DNA from: Pseudomonas prosekii
GTDB lineage: Bacteria; Pseudomonadota; Gammaproteobacteria; Pseudomonadales; Pseudomonadaceae
Reading direction: 5' to 3'
Assembly (NCBI RefSeq): GCF_900105155.1
Contig: NZ_LT629762.1
Span: 1,364,001-1,428,000 of the forward strand
DNA length: 64,000 bases
Of the stretch, positions 44,368 to 52,340 are shown piece by piece. Each line of letters begins with the position of its first letter. The stretch's first letter is position 1. Made by a program: the position numbers and the translations under genes. A model generated the notes under the pieces. The model did not search any database. It saw only the letters and a program-made list of their open reading frames with translations, and was not told the DNA's origin.

Positions 44368-44696
44368 GTCACCACCTCGAAGGTCTGTTGACGGTTTTTC
44401 CAGGTGCCGGCGAAGCGCAGCAGCAATCCCGCCCCCTGCCGACTGGCGACGATGACTTGCGGCTCGAAATCACCGATGCCGTTTTGCGCGTTGTAAAAGG
44501 CTTGCGCAGCGTGGCTCTGGGCGAGGATCAGCACATCGTCGCCAAGGTTTTGCCCGAGTAGTTCGGGGAGAGTGCTGCCATACAAAGGGCGTTTTTGACG
44601 AGTGCCCAGAGGCGTGGTCAACGCCCGAGTGGCGCGCTGCACAAACTGCGGCCAATCGTCGACGCTGGCGCCGGTGTTTCTATCGATTCCGATCAT
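44364..44696 (-). CDS. Tailocin baseplate protein gpW (gp25 family)
   Basis: This 110-residue protein, MIGIDRNTGASVDDWPQFVQ onward, has TRALTTPLGTRQKRPLYGST, which contains the lysozyme-like gp25 signature with the EPR-type core replaced by RPLYGS. It is the most conserved baseplate wedge protein of contractile systems. It sits between spike and gpJ, as in P2 (V-W-J-I). Confidence 0.92.
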   Translation of the reverse strand: MIGIDRNTGASVDDWPQFVQRATRALTTPLGTRQKRPLYGSTLPELLGQNLGDDVLILAQSHAAQAFYNAQNGIGDFEPQVIVASRQGAGLLLRFAGTWKNRQQTFEVVT

Positions 44697-44708
44697 GGGG
44701 AAGACTCT

Positions 44709-45320
44709 TTATGCGGTACTGATGACGCGGCCCTGGTGATCCACCAATGGGCCGCTCAGGTGCACGCCGCCGGCGTCGATCAGCAGGCCGACCGCGCCGA
44801 GCTGCAAGGTAATTGCCTGCGGCGTCATCGCCAGTCGGGCCGCGCCGATGTTCAGTTCCAGAGACTCGCGAGAGCCGGTAAACGCGGCCGGGCCGTTTTT
44901 CCAGTGGAAGACATGAGCGGCGTGGTCGTAACCATTTTCGCTGCCGTCCTGATAGAGGCGACGCGTCAACGAAGCCTGCGTCGAGGCCGGCGGATACTGG
45001 TCACCGTTAAGCCCGAACAGCGCAACGGACTGGCCGCCGCCCTCGCCCCCGCCATGGTTGAGCAGCAGGCATTGCTCGCCGACAGAGGGAATCCGCGATT
45101 CGCTCTGGGCGCCGGCACTCGGGTTGAAAAAGCGAATCGCCGGTGTCAGCAAATCACCGTGGCTGACGCGGCAGGTATTGCTCGCCGGATCGACCTGCTG
45201 ACATACGCCAATCCGACAAAAACTGTCGGCGCGCCGGTACAGGTCATCGAGCTCGGTGTCGATTTGCGCCAATCGTTCGATGATCGGCCCCAGTTGCATC
45301 GTTAGCAGCGCTTCCAACAT
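44709..45320 (-). CDS. Tailocin baseplate spike, gpV family
   Basis: This 203-residue spike protein has a helical start, then an OB-fold (VCQQVDPASNTCRVSHGDLL, RIPSVGEQCLLLNHGGGEGG), and a C-terminal triangular beta-helix (LELNIGAARLAMTPQAITLQ). It forms the piercing tip. Confidence 0.9.
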   Translation of the reverse strand: MLEALLTMQLGPIIERLAQIDTELDDLYRRADSFCRIGVCQQVDPASNTCRVSHGDLLTPAIRFFNPSAGAQSESRIPSVGEQCLLLNHGGGEGGGQSVALFGLNGDQYPPASTQASLTRRLYQDGSENGYDHAAHVFHWKNGPAAFTGSRESLELNIGAARLAMTPQAITLQLGAVGLLIDAGGVHLSGPLVDHQGRVISTA

Positions 45321-45323
45321 GCG

Positions 45324-45833
45324 CTAGTCCTCCAGTGCGGTGTATTGAGCCGGGTCGTCGATGTCCGACACTTCCCAGGTGCGGGCAAATTTCGCCACGC
45401 CGATCGGGTCGTCGAGCAACAGCGGGCCGAGGTACAGCGTCTGGGTGAAAGAAACCGTCCAGGCGTGGTATTGCCGTGTCGCGCTGAGGAACACTGATGG
45501 CAGGCCATCGATATTCAGCGGCACGTCGCATTGATCACCGGGGAGCTTCCAGCAGTTATCGGTGATCAGGTGTTTCAACTCGCAGGCCAGATCCCAACCC
45601 GGTTGCGCGGTCGGCAGGACGATTTGCAGCGACACCGTCAGGGCATGTGCAATACGTCCGTTATTGGCGCGGTCGCCGGGTTCGTCGTGGTCAATCGCGA
45701 TCAAAATCCAGGCGGATTCGTCGTCGCTGGCAAAGTCTTGGTGAAGCCCGGTCTTCAGGCCGGGAAAGGCAATCCGCAGCGTTTCGGCGATGGCCGCAAC
45801 AAGCTGCGAAGGTTTTTCCAGTACGACGGTCAT
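45324..45833 (-). CDS. Tailocin tail protein upstream of gpV
   Basis: This 169-residue protein, MTVVLEKPSQLVAAIAETLR onward, contains WILIAIDHDEPGDRANNGRI and the C-terminal YTALED. The position before gpV and the beta-rich pattern suit a P2 gpR/phiCTX-type tail completion protein, but similarity is weak by eye. It starts 22 bases after the holin stop. Confidence 0.6.
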   Translation of the reverse strand: MTVVLEKPSQLVAAIAETLRIAFPGLKTGLHQDFASDDESAWILIAIDHDEPGDRANNGRIAHALTVSLQIVLPTAQPGWDLACELKHLITDNCWKLPGDQCDVPLNIDGLPSVFLSATRQYHAWTVSFTQTLYLGPLLLDDPIGVAKFARTWEVSDIDDPAQYTALED

Positions 45834-45854
45834 TGATGCCTCCAGGGCTGCGGC

Positions 45855-46205
45855 TTATGGCTGATCAGAACGAGAATCACGCGGCGGCACATCGCAGACA
45901 CCAATGCGCTTCGCCGCCCAACGCTCGTAAAGCCCGATGGCCACGTCCGCCCCGGCCATCGCCGTCAGGCAACCGAATGCGCAAGCCGCCCAGATCGACA
46001 CCCCGGCGGCGTACAGCAACATGATTGCCGAGACCCCGCAGATCACGCAGGCCCCGGAGCGCAATGCCAGGCGCCGGATCAGCGCCCAGCCTCGGGCGCC
46101 CTCCTTGTCGGCGCGCCACATTTCGCCAGACACCCCGCCCACCAGGGCGAGGACGATGACAAGCCAGATCGGCATGTCCAGCAACGCTTGTTGCTCGTTT
46201 GTCAT
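45855..46205 (-). CDS. Tailocin holin
   Basis: This 116-residue membrane protein has three hydrophobic segments (MPIWLVIVLALVGGVSGEMW, GACVICGVSAIMLLYAAGVS, AACAFGCLTAMAGADVAIGL), matching the three-helix holins of Pseudomonas tailocins. It makes the inner-membrane holes for endolysin release. It is the first gene of the operon with a strong ribosome site (CCAGGAGGTGTGAC). The remainder of the lysis cassette lies 12 kb away at the other end. Confidence 0.85.
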   Translation of the reverse strand: MTNEQQALLDMPIWLVIVLALVGGVSGEMWRADKEGARGWALIRRLALRSGACVICGVSAIMLLYAAGVSIWAACAFGCLTAMAGADVAIGLYERWAAKRIGVCDVPPRDSRSDQP

Positions 46206-46576
46206 GTCACACCTCCTGGTGTAATTGATGAAGGATGAGTTGGTTGTCTTTGTGTGTGGGTAGAGGAATGGATAGGTGTTTCAAACCTTGTCTCTCGACG
46301 TGCCTGACATCAGGTAGGCATTCCAAAAAGCCCGGCAGCGCGCCGGGCTTTTCAGTAATGCGGTCCTTCGCTGATCGTTCGGCGCTACTGGCGCGGTACG
46401 GATCGATTCAAATTGTTTTTCCGACCGCGGTCCCTGCCCGCCGGATAACTGCTTTTGGTGCTTTACGCTGCACACCCGGGTCAGTTGCCAACCCTCTGAA
46501 CCGTTGAGGCCGGTTCATCGCTGCCTTTGTCGTGGAACTAAAGATCCTGGTTTCGAGCTGCTTTGTTGAGCCGCTT
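46206..46576 (-). other. Untranslated leader of the tailocin operon
   Basis: About 370 bases lie between the predicted tailocin start site and the holin gene. I find no credible gene. A terminator-like hairpin sits in the middle. Confidence 0.55.
46322..46352 (-). terminator. Terminator-like hairpin in the tailocin leader
   Basis: Minus strand AAAAGCCCGGCGCGCTGCCG continuing into GGCTTTTTGG: the arms AAGCCCGGC/GCCGGGCTT end in a T run. It lies between the tailocin promoter and the holin, so transcription must pass it. Confidence 0.75.
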
Positions 46577-46583
46577 GAGACAA

Positions 46584-46612
46584 AGAATATGCATGGATGC
46601 ATATACAGTCAA
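46584..46612 (-). promoter_or_regulatory. Tailocin operon promoter
   Basis: On the minus strand, TTGACT (46607-46612) and TATTCT (46584-46589) have a 17-base spacer. The spacer is almost filled by an ATGC-N6-GCAT palindrome, so repressor binding would block the polymerase directly. Confidence 0.8.
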
Positions 46613-46656
46613 TGCGTAAATGCATTTATTTATGCATGATGGATGCGCAAACGCAT
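46587..46656. promoter_or_regulatory. Three repressor operators, ATGC-N6-GCAT
   Basis: Three sites share the same 14-bp frame: 46589-46602 (ATGCATGGATGCAT, extended to a perfect 18-bp palindrome), 46612-46625 (ATGCGTAAATGCAT) and 46643-46656 (ATGCGCAAACGCAT). Their centres are 23 and 31 bases apart and surround the tailocin promoter. Confidence 0.75.
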
Positions 46657-46698
46657 GGAAGCCCCGCGAATGCGGGTGTTGGCAGTTTTCTGCAGACG

Positions 46699-46725
46699 AA
46701 AAAAAACCCGCCGGGCAGCGGGTTT
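46699..46725 (-). terminator. Terminator of the repressor gene
   Basis: Minus strand ACCCGC-TGCCCG-GCGGGT followed by eight T, 18 bases after the repressor stop. It separates repressor from tailocin transcription. Confidence 0.85.
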
Positions 46726-46743
46726 TATCGGCGGGCGGTGACG

Positions 46744-47478
46744 TTAGCGGGCGTACATGCCCCACCAGAAGACGTGACCGAGGATGACGATTTGCTCTTC
46801 CTGGATTTCCTGGAAGGTGTAGTCCTCGTCCGGGTGTTCGTCACGATTGAAGCTGCGCAGGCGAATACCGGTCGGCAAGCGGTAAAGCTGTTTCACCCGC
46901 AACTGGCCGTTATGGTTGATCGCATAGAGGTCACCGTCGACGATGTCGCCGATCCCGCACTTGCCGGCGTTGACCCCGACGGTCGCGCCATCGCGCAGCA
47001 CCGGCAACATGCTGTTGCCGCGTACCGTCACGCATTTGGCTTGATCGAACTGCACCCCGTTGTGCCGCAGGCTGCGTTTGCCGAAGCGCAAGCTTGAGCG
47101 CTCGCTCTCTTCGATGACGAATCTTCCTGATCCTGCCGCCAATTCAACCTCGCGAAGAAAGGGCACGGACACCTCGTCGTCATCAACTGGGGTGTCGTCG
47201 TCCCACAAACTTATGTCCTTGAGTTCGGAATGTAGATGATCGCGGCCACCGCCAGCGGCGGGCGCAAGGTCCATGCGCCCGCGCAACTGGTCGGTGCTCA
47301 CGGCGAAGTATTCGGCGATCTTCGAAATGTGTTTATCCGAAGGATCGACAATCTTCCCGCTGAGAATCCGCGAAAGCGTGGATTGCGGCACACCCGTGCG
47401 ACGGTGAAGCTCCGTGGGGGAGATCCCGTGCTGATCGAGCAATGCTCTTAAGACTGAGGAAACGTTGCGTTTTTGCAT
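46744..47478 (-). CDS. LexA-like (XRE + S24) tailocin repressor, PrtR type
   Basis: This 244-residue repressor has an N-terminal XRE helix-turn-helix (SPTELHRRTGVPQSTLSRIL, about 20-39) and a C-terminal S24 self-cleaving domain: cleavage site Ala115-Gly116 (ELAAGSG), nucleophile Ser156 (GNSMLP) and general base Lys196 (RVKQL). RecA filaments should trigger its cleavage and so induce the tailocin. In P. aeruginosa the related PrtR acts through the activator PrtN; no prtN-like gene is visible here, and operators overlap the promoter, so repression is probably direct. Like lambda cI, its predicted start site is at or next to the ATG. Confidence 0.92.
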   Translation of the reverse strand: MQKRNVSSVLRALLDQHGISPTELHRRTGVPQSTLSRILSGKIVDPSDKHISKIAEYFAVSTDQLRGRMDLAPAAGGGRDHLHSELKDISLWDDDTPVDDDEVSVPFLREVELAAGSGRFVIEESERSSLRFGKRSLRHNGVQFDQAKCVTVRGNSMLPVLRDGATVGVNAGKCGIGDIVDGDLYAINHNGQLRVKQLYRLPTGIRLRSFNRDEHPDEDYTFQEIQEEQIVILGHVFWWGMYAR

Positions 47479-47528
47479 AACGCGAATAATGCTTGATGTT
47501 TTTCAGGAAAACAAATGCAGATATGCAT
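47465..47528. promoter_or_regulatory. Repressor operators at its own promoter
   Basis: ATGCAGATATGCAT (47515-47528) fits ATGC-N6-GCAT exactly and abuts the -35 box; TTGCGTTTTTGCAT (47465-47478) matches with one change and covers the start codon. Both suggest autoregulation. Confidence 0.55.
47486..47514 (-). promoter_or_regulatory. Probable repressor promoter
   Basis: On the minus strand, TTGTTT (47509-47514) and CATTAT (47486-47491) have a 17-base spacer. The predicted start is within a base or two of the ATG at 47478. Confidence 0.5.
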
Positions 47529-47695
47529 AAACCTGAAAAAAGAGGTCTGCCGCCAGCTTCTGTGAGTGCTTTGCTGACCCTGCCCTGCAAAGTAGGCACA
47601 CAATTCTTGTTTTCATTTACTACCGCTTCAACCTTGACTGACCGGGCTAAGCTTCGCAGCTCCGAAGATTACGACTAACAAAAAGGAGTTTGCTC

Positions 47696-48454
47696 GTGGT
47701 GAATGAGACGATACCCGCAAGGCATCAAATGACGCCTGGAGAGATAAAGGTATCTGCCCAAGCGGTGAGCTTCGCTCGTGCAAACAAGAAGGCAATCGGA
47801 ACGCGTCGGACGAACCAAGCAATTTATCCCCCGGAAGAAGCACCGGTGTCGGTGTTCATGGCGGGCTCCCCTGGGGCTGGTAAAACTGAAGCATCAATCG
47901 CCCTTTTGAATCTTTTCGCCGATACGAAAATCTTGAGGATTGATCCGGACGAGCTTCGGAACGAGTTTTCGGAATACACCGGTGCTAACTCTTGGCTTTT
48001 TCAGGGCGGCGTTTCGATCCTCGTCGAAAAAATACTCGACTTCGCTCTCGACCAGAGACAATCTTTTCTACTCGACGGCACGTTTTCAAACATTGATGTC
48101 GCCAGAAAAAATGTCGAGAGATCCTTGAAAAAGGGACGGTTTGTACAAATCCTGTACGTCTATCAAAATCCACAACTTGCCTGGGGCTTTGTCAAAGCCC
48201 GAGAGGAAGCGGAGGGCAGAAGAATTCGCAAGGCGCATTTCATCGATCAGTATTTCGCAGCGCGTGACGTTGTAAACGCACTTAAGCTAGAGTACGGCAG
48301 CGATATACATGTGGATTTGCTGCTCAAACATATCGATAACTCAGGACGTCTTTACAAAGCCGGCGTCGATAAGATTGACTACCATATACCTGAGCGCCAT
48401 ACGCGGGCCGATCTTGAGGCCACGCTCGAATTATCATCAGGAGCGAAATCATGA
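47696..48454 (+). CDS. Zeta-toxin-family kinase
   Basis: This 252-residue P-loop protein has Walker A GSPGAGKTE (about 57-65), LRIDPDELRNEFSEYTG (about 80-96, the catalytic Asp/substrate Arg region of zeta/PezT) and FLLDGTFSNIDVARKNVERS (about 122-141). Zeta toxins phosphorylate UDP-N-acetylglucosamine or related sugars and block cell-wall synthesis; some homologues act on other substrates. The start is GTG 47696, seven bases after AAAGGAG. Base composition is AT-richer than the flanks, suggesting transfer. No epsilon-like antitoxin precedes it; a 55-codon ORF overlaps its stop. Confidence 0.82.
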   Translation: MVNETIPARHQMTPGEIKVSAQAVSFARANKKAIGTRRTNQAIYPPEEAPVSVFMAGSPGAGKTEASIALLNLFADTKILRIDPDELRNEFSEYTGANSWLFQGGVSILVEKILDFALDQRQSFLLDGTFSNIDVARKNVERSLKKGRFVQILYVYQNPQLAWGFVKAREEAEGRRIRKAHFIDQYFAARDVVNALKLEYGSDIHVDLLLKHIDNSGRLYKAGVDKIDYHIPERHTRADLEATLELSSGAKS

Positions 48455-48618
48455 TTTCGATCAAGCCAGGCAGTAACAAGGGTGCCAAAAGCCTTTTTGC
48501 CGACTTTATCCGTAACGCTAAATCGGAGCAAAAAAAACGCGTTTACAGTGAGGTTTTGATCGAGGCGACCAAACAGCAGAATCTTGTGATGATGCAAGTC
48601 GAGACCAAACAAGGCTGA
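48451..48618 (+). CDS. Small ORF coupled to the zeta-like gene, candidate antitoxin or accessory protein
   Basis: This 55-residue protein, MISIKPGSNKGAKSLFADFI onward, is basic and helical (KSEQKKRVYSEVLIEATKQQ). The ATG overlaps the kinase stop (ATGA) and has its own ribosome site AGGAG 7 bases upstream, followed by a terminator 22 bases after the stop. The arrangement strongly suggests a real gene. No homology is recognised. Epsilon antitoxins are larger and lie upstream of zeta, so an antitoxin role is only a guess. Confidence 0.65.
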   Translation: MISIKPGSNKGAKSLFADFIRNAKSEQKKRVYSEVLIEATKQQNLVMMQVETKQG

Positions 48619-48640
48619 CAGCACTTCGCAGATCATCGAG

Positions 48641-48669
48641 AAGCCCGGCCAAATGCCGGGCTTTTTTTG
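48641..48669 (+). terminator. Terminator of the zeta-like operon
   Basis: AAGCCCGGC-CAAAT-GCCGGGCTT followed by a T run. Confidence 0.92.
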
Positions 48670-48814
48670 TTCCACGGTAATGGTCCGAGGCGCCATCGGG
48701 CTCAGATGCCTGCGCCCCACAGACCACCCATGTTAACCTTGCGCCCATCGCGGAAAAGCCGGGCCGATGCCCCTCCTTTGCCCTACATCTTTCAACGAGT
48801 TTTCCTGATTTCCG

Positions 48815-51394
48815 ATGAATAAAGCACTCTCCGATCTGTCCTCCCACACGCCGATGATGCAGCAATACTGGCGTCTGAAGAATCAGCACCCCGACCAGTT
48901 GATGTTCTACCGCATGGGCGACTTCTACGAGATCTTCTATGAAGACGCGAAGAAGGCCGCCAAGTTGCTGGACATTACCCTGACGGCCCGGGGGCAATCG
49001 GCGGGGCAGGCGATTCCGATGTGTGGGATTCCTTACCACGCCGCCGAGGGTTATCTGGCGAAGCTGGTGAAGCTTGGCGAGTCGGTGGTGATCTGTGAGC
49101 AGGTCGGCGATCCGGCGACCAGCAAAGGCCCGGTTGATCGTCAGGTGGTGCGGATTATTACGCCGGGCACAGTCAGTGATGAAGCGTTGCTCGATGAGCG
49201 TCGCGACAACCTGATCGCTGCGGTGCTGGGCGATGAGCGTCTGTTCGGTCTGGCAGTGCTCGACATCACCAGCGGCAACTTCACCGTGTTGGAAATCAAG
49301 GGTTGGGAAAATCTGCTGGCGGAACTGGAGCGGGTCAATCCGGTGGAACTGATGATCCCGGATGACTGGCCGAAGGACCTGCCGGCGGAGAAACGTCGTG
49401 GGGTTCGTCGCCGTGCGCCGTGGGATTTCGAACGCGACTCGGCGTTGAAAAGTCTCTGCCAGCAGTTTTCCACGCAAGACCTTAAAGGCTTCGGGTGCGA
49501 AAACCTGACGCTGGCGATCGGCGCCGCCGGTTGCCTGCTCAGCTACGCCAAGGAAACCCAGCGCACCGCCCTGCCGCACTTGCGCAGTTTGCGTCATGAG
49601 CGCCTGGACGACACCGTGGTGCTCGATGGCGCGAGCCGTCGCAACCTCGAGCTCGACACCAATCTGGCGGGCGGGCGCGACAATACCCTGCAATCGGTGG
49701 TCGATCGCTGCCAGACCGCCATGGGCAGCCGCTTGCTGACCCGCTGGCTCAACCGTCCACTGCGCGACTTGACTGTATTGCTCGCGCGTCAGACCTCGAT
49801 CACCAATCTGCTCGACAGCTACCGTTTCGAAAAGCTGCAACCGCAGCTCAAGGAAATCGGCGACATCGAGCGAATTCTGGCGCGGATTGGTCTGCGTAAC
49901 GCCCGCCCTCGCGACCTCGCTCGCCTGCGTGATGCCCTCGGCGCGCTGCCCGAGTTGCAAGTGGCGATGCGCGAGCTCGAAGCCCCGCACATCATTCAAT
50001 TGGCCGCGACCACCAGCACCTACCCGGAACTGGCGGCGCTGCTGGAAAAAGCCATTATCGACAACCCGCCAGCGGTCATCCGTGACGGCGGCGTGTTGAA
50101 AACCGGTTACGACGCCGAACTCGACGACCTGCAATCGCTCAGCGAAAACGCCGGGCAGTTCCTTATTGATCTCGAAGCGCGCGAAAAGGCCCGCACCGGC
50201 CTTTCGCACCTGAAAGTCGGCTACAACCGCATTCATGGCTATTTCATCGAGTTGCCGAGCAAGCAAGCCGAGTCGGCGCCTGCAGACTACATCCGGCGCC
50301 AGACGCTTAAAGGTGCCGAGCGCTTCATTACGCCGGAACTCAAAGCGTTCGAAGACAAGGCGCTGTCGGCCAAGAGCCGTGCCCTGGCGCGCGAGAAGAT
50401 GCTCTATGAAGCGCTGCTCGAAAGCCTGATCGCGCAACTGCCGCCGCTGCAAGACACCGCCGCTGCACTCGCCGAACTGGACGTGCTGAGCAACCTCGCC
50501 GAACGTGCGCTGAACCTCGATCTGAACTGCCCGCGTTTCGTCGAAGAGCCGTGCATGCGCATCAGCCAGGGTCGTCACCCGGTGGTCGAGCAAGTGCTGA
50601 GCACGCCGTTTGTGGCCAACGACCTGAGCCTCGACGACAACACGCGCATGCTGGTGATCACCGGCCCGAACATGGGCGGTAAGTCCACTTATATGCGCCA
50701 GACCGCGTTGATCGTGTTGCTGGCGCACATCGGCAGTTTCGTCCCGGCGGCCAGTTGCGAACTGTCGCTGGTGGACCGGATCTTCACCCGCATCGGCTCC
50801 AGCGATGACTTGGCCGGCGGGCGTTCGACGTTCATGGTCGAAATGAGCGAAACCGCGAACATCCTGCACAACGCCACCGAGCGCAGCCTGGTGTTGATGG
50901 ACGAAGTCGGTCGCGGCACCAGCACCTTCGACGGCCTGTCGCTGGCGTGGGCGGCGGCCGAGCGCTTGGCCTATCTGCGCGCCTACACGCTGTTCGCCAC
51001 GCACTACTTTGAACTGACCGTATTGCCGGAAGCGCAACCGCTGGTGGCCAACGTGCACCTGAATGCCACCGAGCACAACGAACGCATCGTCTTCCTCCAC
51101 CACGTGCTGCCCGGCCCGGCGAGCCAGAGCTACGGCTTGGCGGTCGCGCAACTGGCCGGCGTGCCGAGCGAAGTGATCGTGCGTGCTCGCGAGCATCTGG
51201 GTCGCCTTGAGGCCACCGCCCTGCCCCACGAAGTACCGAAACCGGTCAAGGGCAAACCGGCCGCGCCGCAGCAGAGCGACATGTTCGCCAGCCTGCCGCA
51301 TCCGGTGCTCGACGAACTGGCTAAACTCGACCTGGATGATCTGAGTCCGCGTCGTGCGTTAGAAATGCTCTATGCACTAAAGACACGGATCTAA
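48815..51394 (+). CDS. mutS: DNA mismatch-repair protein MutS
   Basis: This 859-residue protein has the mismatch-recognition motif [15 protein letters not shown] (Phe-x-Glu, about 31-45), connector, core and clamp domains, and the ATPase with Walker [15 protein letters not shown] (about 617-630), Walker [17 protein letters not shown] (about 691-706), and a C-terminal dimer tail. It binds mismatches and recruits MutL. It forms the right border of the tailocin/zeta region; the order cinA-tailocin-mutS is a known insertion site in fluorescens-group strains. Confidence 0.98.
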   Translation: MNKALSDLSSHTPMMQQYWRLKNQHPDQLMFYRMGDFYEIFYEDAKKAAKLLDITLTARGQSAGQAIPMCGIPYHAAEGYLAKLVKLGESVVICEQVGDPATSKGPVDRQVVRIITPGTVSDEALLDERRDNLIAAVLGDERLFGLAVLDITSGNFTVLEIKGWENLLAELERVNPVELMIPDDWPKDLPAEKRRGVRRRAPWDFERDSALKSLCQQFSTQDLKGFGCENLTLAIGAAGCLLSYAKETQRTALPHLRSLRHERLDDTVVLDGASRRNLELDTNLAGGRDNTLQSVVDRCQTAMGSRLLTRWLNRPLRDLTVLLARQTSITNLLDSYRFEKLQPQLKEIGDIERILARIGLRNARPRDLARLRDALGALPELQVAMRELEAPHIIQLAATTSTYPELAALLEKAIIDNPPAVIRDGGVLKTGYDAELDDLQSLSENAGQFLIDLEAREKARTGLSHLKVGYNRIHGYFIELPSKQAESAPADYIRRQTLKGAERFITPELKAFEDKALSAKSRALAREKMLYEALLESLIAQLPPLQDTAAALAELDVLSNLAERALNLDLNCPRFVEEPCMRISQGRHPVVEQVLSTPFVANDLSLDDNTRMLVITGPNMGGKSTYMRQTALIVLLAHIGSFVPAASCELSLVDRIFTRIGSSDDLAGGRSTFMVEMSETANILHNATERSLVLMDEVGRGTSTFDGLSLAWAAAERLAYLRAYTLFATHYFELTVLPEAQPLVANVHLNATEHNERIVFLHHVLPGPASQSYGLAVAQLAGVPSEVIVRAREHLGRLEATALPHEVPKPVKGKPAAPQQSDMFASLPHPVLDELAKLDLDDLSPRRALEMLYALKTRI

Positions 51395-51427
51395 CGCACT
51401 TGCCTGCAAGCTGTTAGAATCTCGCGC

Positions 51428-51480
51428 GGTTTGGGATGCTGCAGGCGTTTAGCCGGCCTGCAGACTATCGCTCCCAAACC
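51428..51480 (+). promoter_or_regulatory. Two-tier hairpin in the fdxA leader
   Basis: GGTTTGGGA (51428-51436) pairs with TCCCAAACC (51472-51480), enclosing CTGCAGGC (51439-51446) / GCCTGCAG (51456-51463). It lies 56 bases before the fdxA ATG. No T tract follows, so it is not a simple mutS terminator. Confidence 0.5.
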
Positions 51481-51535
51481 TGGCGACCCCAACGTGAAGG
51501 GGCTCCGCTGCCGCCGCCTGAGGAGAAAATTAGAA

Positions 51536-51859
51536 ATGACCTTCGTCGTCACCGACAACTGCATCAAGTGCAAGTACACCGACTGCGTAGAAGTCTGTCC
51601 GGTGGACTGCTTTTACGAAGGCCCGAACTTCCTGGTGATTCACCCGGATGAGTGCATCGACTGCGCACTGTGCGAACCGGAATGCCCGGCCGTGGCCATT
51701 TTCTCTGAAGATGAAGTCCCGGAAGACATGCAGGAATTCATCCAGCTGAACGTTGATCTGGCCGAGATCTGGCCAAACATCACCGAGAAGAAAGAATCGT
51801 TGCCCGATGCCGAAGAGTGGGATGGCGTCAAAGGCAAGATCAAGGATCTCGAACGCTGA
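51536..51859 (+). CDS. fdxA: 7Fe ferredoxin FdxA
   Basis: This 107-residue ferredoxin has two cysteine clusters, [17 protein letters not shown] (9-25) and [12 protein letters not shown] (about 40-51), the pattern of Azotobacter-type 3Fe-4S/4Fe-4S ferredoxins, and the long acidic C-terminal extension of that class. It follows mutS as in other Pseudomonas. Ribosome site GAGGAGAAA. Confidence 0.96.
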   Translation: MTFVVTDNCIKCKYTDCVEVCPVDCFYEGPNFLVIHPDECIDCALCEPECPAVAIFSEDEVPEDMQEFIQLNVDLAEIWPNITEKKESLPDAEEWDGVKGKIKDLER

Positions 51860-51875
51860 TTGCCCCGCGTTCTCG

Positions 51876-51903
51876 AAAAAGGCCCCTCGCGGGCCTTTTT
51901 TGT
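51876..51903 (+). terminator. Terminator of fdxA
   Basis: AAAAAGGCCC-CTCGC-GGGCCTTTTTT. Confidence 0.9.
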
Positions 51904-51935
51904 TTTTCCAGCAGCAAACGACTTTTCTGCAGGCG

Positions 51936-52064
51936 AAAAAAAGGGGCGGTTTGACCCGCCCACATTTCGTCCTTATTCCCTTTAATCCTTTTCATCGTCC
52001 TGATGAATTGCGTCCTGCAATGTCCTTTCCCCTCATCCTTGAAGGGTGTGTCTGTCCGTCGACA
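51936..52064 (-). ncRNA. rsmZ: Small RNA RsmZ
   Basis: The 129-base RNA on the minus strand starts TGTCGACGGACAGACACACC and ends in the terminator GGGCGGGTCAAACCGCCC plus T tract. It contains at least eight GGA motifs, six as AGGA, several in hairpin loops (for example CATCAGGACGATG), which bind and titrate the translational repressors RsmA/RsmE. Location between fdxA and rpoS is the known rsmZ locus of Pseudomonas. A -10 like TAGTAT lies 9 bases upstream. Confidence 0.93.
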
Positions 52065-52236
52065 CAGTTCAGATACTAGAGAAATCCCTGACATCGGCAA
52101 CCGGCCTGCGCAGCTGGTTCGGGCTGTCATATGAGCTTAATGAAAATAAATATCTTTAATTTTCAGTTAGTTAAAGACCAACACCCAACAAAAGCGCCAA
52201 CTGCCAACCTGTAAAAATAACGAACACTTACGAGAG

Positions 52237-52254
52237 AGTAAGCGAAGTCTTACA
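52237..52254 (-). promoter_or_regulatory. GacA upstream activating sequence of rsmZ
   Basis: Minus strand TGTAAGACTTCGCTTACT matches TGTAAG-N6-CTTACA with one change. It is centred about 181 bases before the rsmZ start, the position known for GacA-dependent Rsm RNAs. Confidence 0.88.
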
Positions 52255-52290
52255 GCACGAGTCTACGATCCAGTGGTTTCCTGCCGACAA

Positions 52291-52320
52291 CAAAAAGCCC
52301 CGAACCAGTCGGGGCTTTTC
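52291..52320 (-). terminator. Terminator of rpoS
   Basis: Minus strand AAAAGCCCCGACTGGTTCGG continuing into GGCTTTTTG, 21 bases after the rpoS stop. Confidence 0.92.
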
Positions 52321-52340
52321 ATTGCCAGTGAATGACCGCT

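Noticed and set aside
46281..46475. 64-codon frame in the tailocin leader
   Set aside because: It spans the terminator-like hairpin and has no ribosome site or recognisable motif.
32718..47478. Functional prophage
   Set aside because: No integrase, capsid, portal, terminase or replication genes; only tail, lysis and repressor genes are present.
48518..51301. 927-codon open frame antisense to mutS
   Set aside because: It is a shadow of high-GC codon usage. mutS on the other strand has full family motifs, and the antisense frame has no recognisable domain or ribosome site.
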